From assembly GCF_013363995.1 (NCBI RefSeq), contig NZ_JABWGO010000013.1, positions 62,001 through 126,000 on the forward strand: a DNA stretch of 64,000 bases. Reading direction: 5' to 3'. Under the pieces are notes generated by a model, which saw only the letters and a program-made list of their open reading frames with translations, had not been told where the DNA came from and searched no databases. The first letter of the stretch is position 1, and each line of letters begins with the position of its first letter. Shown piece after piece: positions 61,668 through 64,000 of the stretch. The stretch comes from Nonomuraea rhodomycinica. GTDB lineage: Bacteria > Actinomycetota > Actinomycetes > Streptosporangiales > Streptosporangiaceae. A program made the translations under genes and the position numbers.

Positions 61668-62945
61668 CTACGAGTTGATCGCGAGGGGCAGCCGGTGCAG
61701 GTGGGCGACGGCCTCGGCGTAGACGTCCTTGAGGTGCGCGGCGGTGGCCTGCCAGCCGAAGGCGGCGGCGTGCGTGCGCGCGCCCGACGACAGGTGCTCG
61801 CGCCAGCGCGGCGAGGTGACGAAGCGGCGCAGCGCGCGCGACCACTCGTGGGGGTCGTGGCCGTCCACGAGCACACCCGACACGCCGTCGCGCACGGCCG
61901 TGCGCAGCCCGCCGACGGCGGCCGCCGCGACGGGCGTGCCGCACGCCTGCGACTCCAGCGCGACCAGCCCGAACGACTCGCTGTACGACGGCACGACGGT
62001 GACGTCGGCGGCGCGGTACCAGTCGGCCAGCTCCTCCTGCGGCGCGGGCGGGACGAGCCGCACCACGTCGGCGATGCCCAGCTCGGCGGCCAGCTCGACG
62101 AGGAGGGCGGGCCGGGCAAGGCCGTTGCCCGAGGGGCCGCCCACGCAGGCGACGATGAGCCGCCCGCGCAGCGACGGGTCCTCGATGAGCATGCGGGAGG
62201 CGGCGCGCAGGAGCACGTCGGGGGCCTTCAACGGCTGGATGCGGCCGACGAAGAGCAGCACGTGGGCGTCCTGCGGCAGGCCGAGCCGGCGGCGGGCGGC
62301 GCCCTTGGAGGCGGGCTGGAAGACGGTGAGGTTGACGCCGGGGTTCACGACGGCGACCCGTTCCTCTGGCGCCCCGTACAGGTCGATGAGCTCCTGGGCC
62401 TCGTCGGCGGTGTTGGCGACGAGGCGGTCGGCGATCTCGACGACCTGCTGCTCGCCGACCACGCGGGCCTGTGGCTCCGGGCGGTCGTCGCGGGCCAGCA
62501 GGAGGTTCTTGACCTTGGCCATGGTGTGCATGGTGTGGACGAGGGGGACGCCCCAGCGCTCCTTGGCCAGCCAGCCGACCTGGCCCGACAGCCAGTAGTG
62601 GGAGTGGATGACGTCGTAGCGGCCGGGGTCGTACATGGCCTCGGTGCGCAGCACGCCGGACAGGAACGCGCAGAGCTGGCCCGGCATGTCGGCGCGGTCG
62701 AGCTCCTCGTACGGCCCGGCGGTGAGGTGGCGGACGAGGACGCCGGGGGCGAGCTCGGTCACCGGCGGCAGGTCGCCGGCGGTGGCGCGGGTGAAGATGT
62801 CCACCTCCACGCCGAGCTGGGCGAGCCGTTTGGCCGACTCGACGATGTAGACGTTCATGCCGCCGGCGTCGCCCGTGCCGGGCTGGTCCAGCGGTGACGT
62901 GTGCATGCTGATCGTCGCGACCCGGTGCACCGGCCGTCGCCTCAC
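61668..62945 (-). CDS. mshA: MshA, mycothiol glycosyltransferase
   Basis: 425 aa GT4 family. DQPGTGDAGGMNVYI binds inositol-1-phosphate and UDP-GlcNAc. HSHYWLSGQVGWLA, LLFVGRIQPLKAPD and the E-x7-E block PSYSESFGLVALESQACG complete the site. It makes GlcNAc-Ins-P, the first step of mycothiol. The GTG start has GGAGGT upstream. Diagnostic of actinobacteria. Confidence 0.95.
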   Translation of the reverse strand: MRRRPVHRVATISMHTSPLDQPGTGDAGGMNVYIVESAKRLAQLGVEVDIFTRATAGDLPPVTELAPGVLVRHLTAGPYEELDRADMPGQLCAFLSGVLRTEAMYDPGRYDVIHSHYWLSGQVGWLAKERWGVPLVHTMHTMAKVKNLLLARDDRPEPQARVVGEQQVVEIADRLVANTADEAQELIDLYGAPEERVAVVNPGVNLTVFQPASKGAARRRLGLPQDAHVLLFVGRIQPLKAPDVLLRAASRMLIEDPSLRGRLIVACVGGPSGNGLARPALLVELAAELGIADVVRLVPPAPQEELADWYRAADVTVVPSYSESFGLVALESQACGTPVAAAAVGGLRTAVRDGVSGVLVDGHDPHEWSRALRRFVTSPRWREHLSSGARTHAAAFGWQATAAHLKDVYAEAVAHLHRLPLAINS

Positions 62946-62983
62946 CCGACATCACCTCCAAAACGAAACCAACCAACCAAAAT

Positions 62984-63290
62984 TTTCCGGCATTCCCGAC
63001 ATGTCGCCTCGGCCGGGGTCGAGCGTGCCGTCCTGGGGGGATGCGATGGGCCACAAGTTTCCGGCATTCCCGACACGCGATCTCGGCCGGGGTCGAGCGT
63101 GCCGTCCTGGGGGGATGCGATGGGCCACAAGTTTCCGGCATTCCCGACATGCGATCTCGGCCGGGGTCGGGCGTGCGGCCGGGCGCGCACGCGGCGGGCC
63201 GCATGCGGCGGGCCGGAAAGCCCGGCGTTCCCGACAGGTGGTCTCGGCCGAGGGCGTCCGGGCGGTCCTGGCAGGATGTGGCCCATGAGG
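62984..63290. repeat. 74-bp tandem repeat upstream of SDR gene
   Basis: Units at 62984-63057 and 63058-63131 (74 bp each, nearly identical) are followed by a longer, degraded third unit (63132-63220) and a diverged fourth (63221 to about 63290, which runs into the SDR start). All contain TTCCCGACA and TCTCGGCC-like cores. It fills the 339-bp gap between divergent mshA and SDR genes. Confidence 0.85.
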
Positions 63291-64000
63291 AGAACGGCTG
63301 TGGTGACCGGTGCGAGCAGCGGCATCGGCGAGGCGACGGCGCGGCGCCTCGCCGCCGAGGGCTACGACGTGGTGGCGGGCGCCCGGCGGCGCGACCGCCT
63401 GGAGCGACTGGCCGAGGAGCTGCCCTCGATCAGGCCCGTCACACTCGACGTGACCTCGCAGGAGTCGGTCAACGAGCTGGCCGCCGCGCTGGAGCGCTGC
63501 GACGTGCTGGTCAACAACGCGGGCGGCGCGCTCGGCGTGGAGTCCGTCGCCGAGGGACGGATCGACGACTGGCAGGCGATGTTCGACACGAATGTGCTGG
63601 GCACGCTGCGCGTGACCCAGGCGCTGCTGCCCAAGCTGGTGGAGTCGGGCGACGGCGTGGTCGTGCTGCTCACCTCGACCGCCGGCATGGTGCCGTACGA
63701 GGGCGGCGGCGGGTACGTCGCGGCCAAGCACGCCCAGTCGTCCATGGCGGGCACGCTGCGGCTGGAGCTGTCGGGGCAGCCGGTACGGGTGGTGGAGATC
63801 GCCCCCGGCATGGTGCGCACCGAGGGGTTCGCGGTCAACCGGTTCCGGGGCGACGAGACGGCCGCCGCCCGGGTCTACGAGGGCGTGCCCGACCCGCTGA
63901 CCGCCGACGACGTGGCCGACGCGATCGCCTGGACCGTCACCCGGCCGTCCCACGTCAACATCGACCGCATCGTCATGCGCCCGCGCGCGCAGGCCGCCCA
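63285..64000 (+). CDS. SDR-family oxidoreductase (3' end cut by window)
   Basis: At least 238 aa, starting at the ATG at 63285 with GCAGGA upstream. VVTGASSGIGEATARRLA binds NAD(P); NNAGG, the Ser in STAGM and YVAAKHA complete the catalytic Asn-Ser-Tyr-Lys set. It is a classical SDR (YdfG-like); substrate unknown. A stop has not been reached at 64000; about 8-10 residues are probably missing. Same position as Rv0484c relative to mshA. Confidence 0.9.
   Translation, partial: MRRTAVVTGASSGIGEATARRLAAEGYDVVAGARRRDRLERLAEELPSIRPVTLDVTSQESVNELAAALERCDVLVNNAGGALGVESVAEGRIDDWQAMFDTNVLGTLRVTQALLPKLVESGDGVVVLLTSTAGMVPYEGGGGYVAAKHAQSSMAGTLRLELSGQPVRVVEIAPGMVRTEGFAVNRFRGDETAAARVYEGVPDPLTADDVADAIAWTVTRPSHVNIDRIVMRPRAQAA

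Noticed and set aside
62984..63240. CRISPR-like array
   Set aside because: The repeats are contiguous 74-bp units without unique spacers, and no cas genes are present.

Overview
The window is high-GC, densely packed DNA of a mycothiol-producing actinomycete. The evidence is mshA, CarD, the senX3-regX3/phoU locus, F420- and PPOX-type oxidoreductases, many GTG/TTG starts and an actinomycete integrative element. A filamentous genus of the Streptosporangiales or Streptomycetales fits. The genus cannot be fixed from this sequence, so treat that as inference.

Layout. (1) 1-11,011: an EamA exporter, an APC-type permease and a complete kdp potassium operon, all on the minus strand. The operon order is a 27-aa membrane peptide, then kdpF, A, B, C, D, E, joined by 1-4 bp overlaps. 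(2) 11,419-22,550: a compact two-protein NRPS locus on the plus strand. NRPS1 is A-T-C-A-T. NRPS2 is C-A-T-TE with an entire MFS exporter fused to its C-terminus, and its thioesterase carries Cys in the nucleophile motif (GHCVG). A 69-aa unknown and a YceI protein follow. (3) 22,600-29,784: assorted small genes: DUF1838, SRPBCC, IMPase-like, HIT, a membrane protein, DUF4241, DUF2283 and unknowns. (4) 29,927-44,309: a complete AICE (actinomycete integrative and conjugative element) of the pSAM2 type, integrated into tRNA-Thr(UGU). It is bounded by a perfect 47-bp direct repeat. It carries int, xis, repSA, a TraSA/FtsK-like translocase, DUF2637 and SCO3933-family proteins, two GntR regulators, a HAD hydrolase, a run of tiny zinc-ribbon genes, and lower-GC cargo (pentapeptide-repeat membrane protein, CorA-like two-TM protein). 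(5) 44,361-57,480: the conserved actinobacterial carD-ispF-cysS-rlmB block with an LpqE-like lipoprotein opposite carD. Here it is spread out by inserted genes and lacks ispD between carD and ispF. The inserts are an LLM oxidoreductase/hydrolase/HxlR operon, a hemerythrin-like protein, a PPOX protein, a DUF2637 protein and two GlsB proteins. (6) 57,666-64,000: regX3-senX3, phoU, gpm, a YbjN protein, mshA, a 74-bp tandem repeat, and an SDR gene cut by the window end. This matches the order of the corresponding Mycobacterium tuberculosis locus, apart from phoU.

How genes work together. KdpFABC is a high-affinity K+ pump controlled by KdpD/KdpE, and the neighbouring APC protein may share the potassium theme. 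The two NRPSs have a docking order that predicts a tripeptide, with the last residue Asp-like. The peptide would be released by a Cys thioesterase and exported by the fused EntS-like MFS domain. On the AICE, TraSA moves DNA, RepSA replicates the excised circle, Int/Xis integrate and excise it, and the GntR proteins probably set the timing. SenX3-RegX3 and PhoU form the phosphate-sensing unit, with a candidate PHO box between senX3 and phoU.

Most promising for novelty: the TE-MFS fusion with a cysteine thioesterase, the row of tiny zinc ribbons before repSA, the CorA-like cargo protein, and low-complexity inserts inside otherwise ordinary enzymes.
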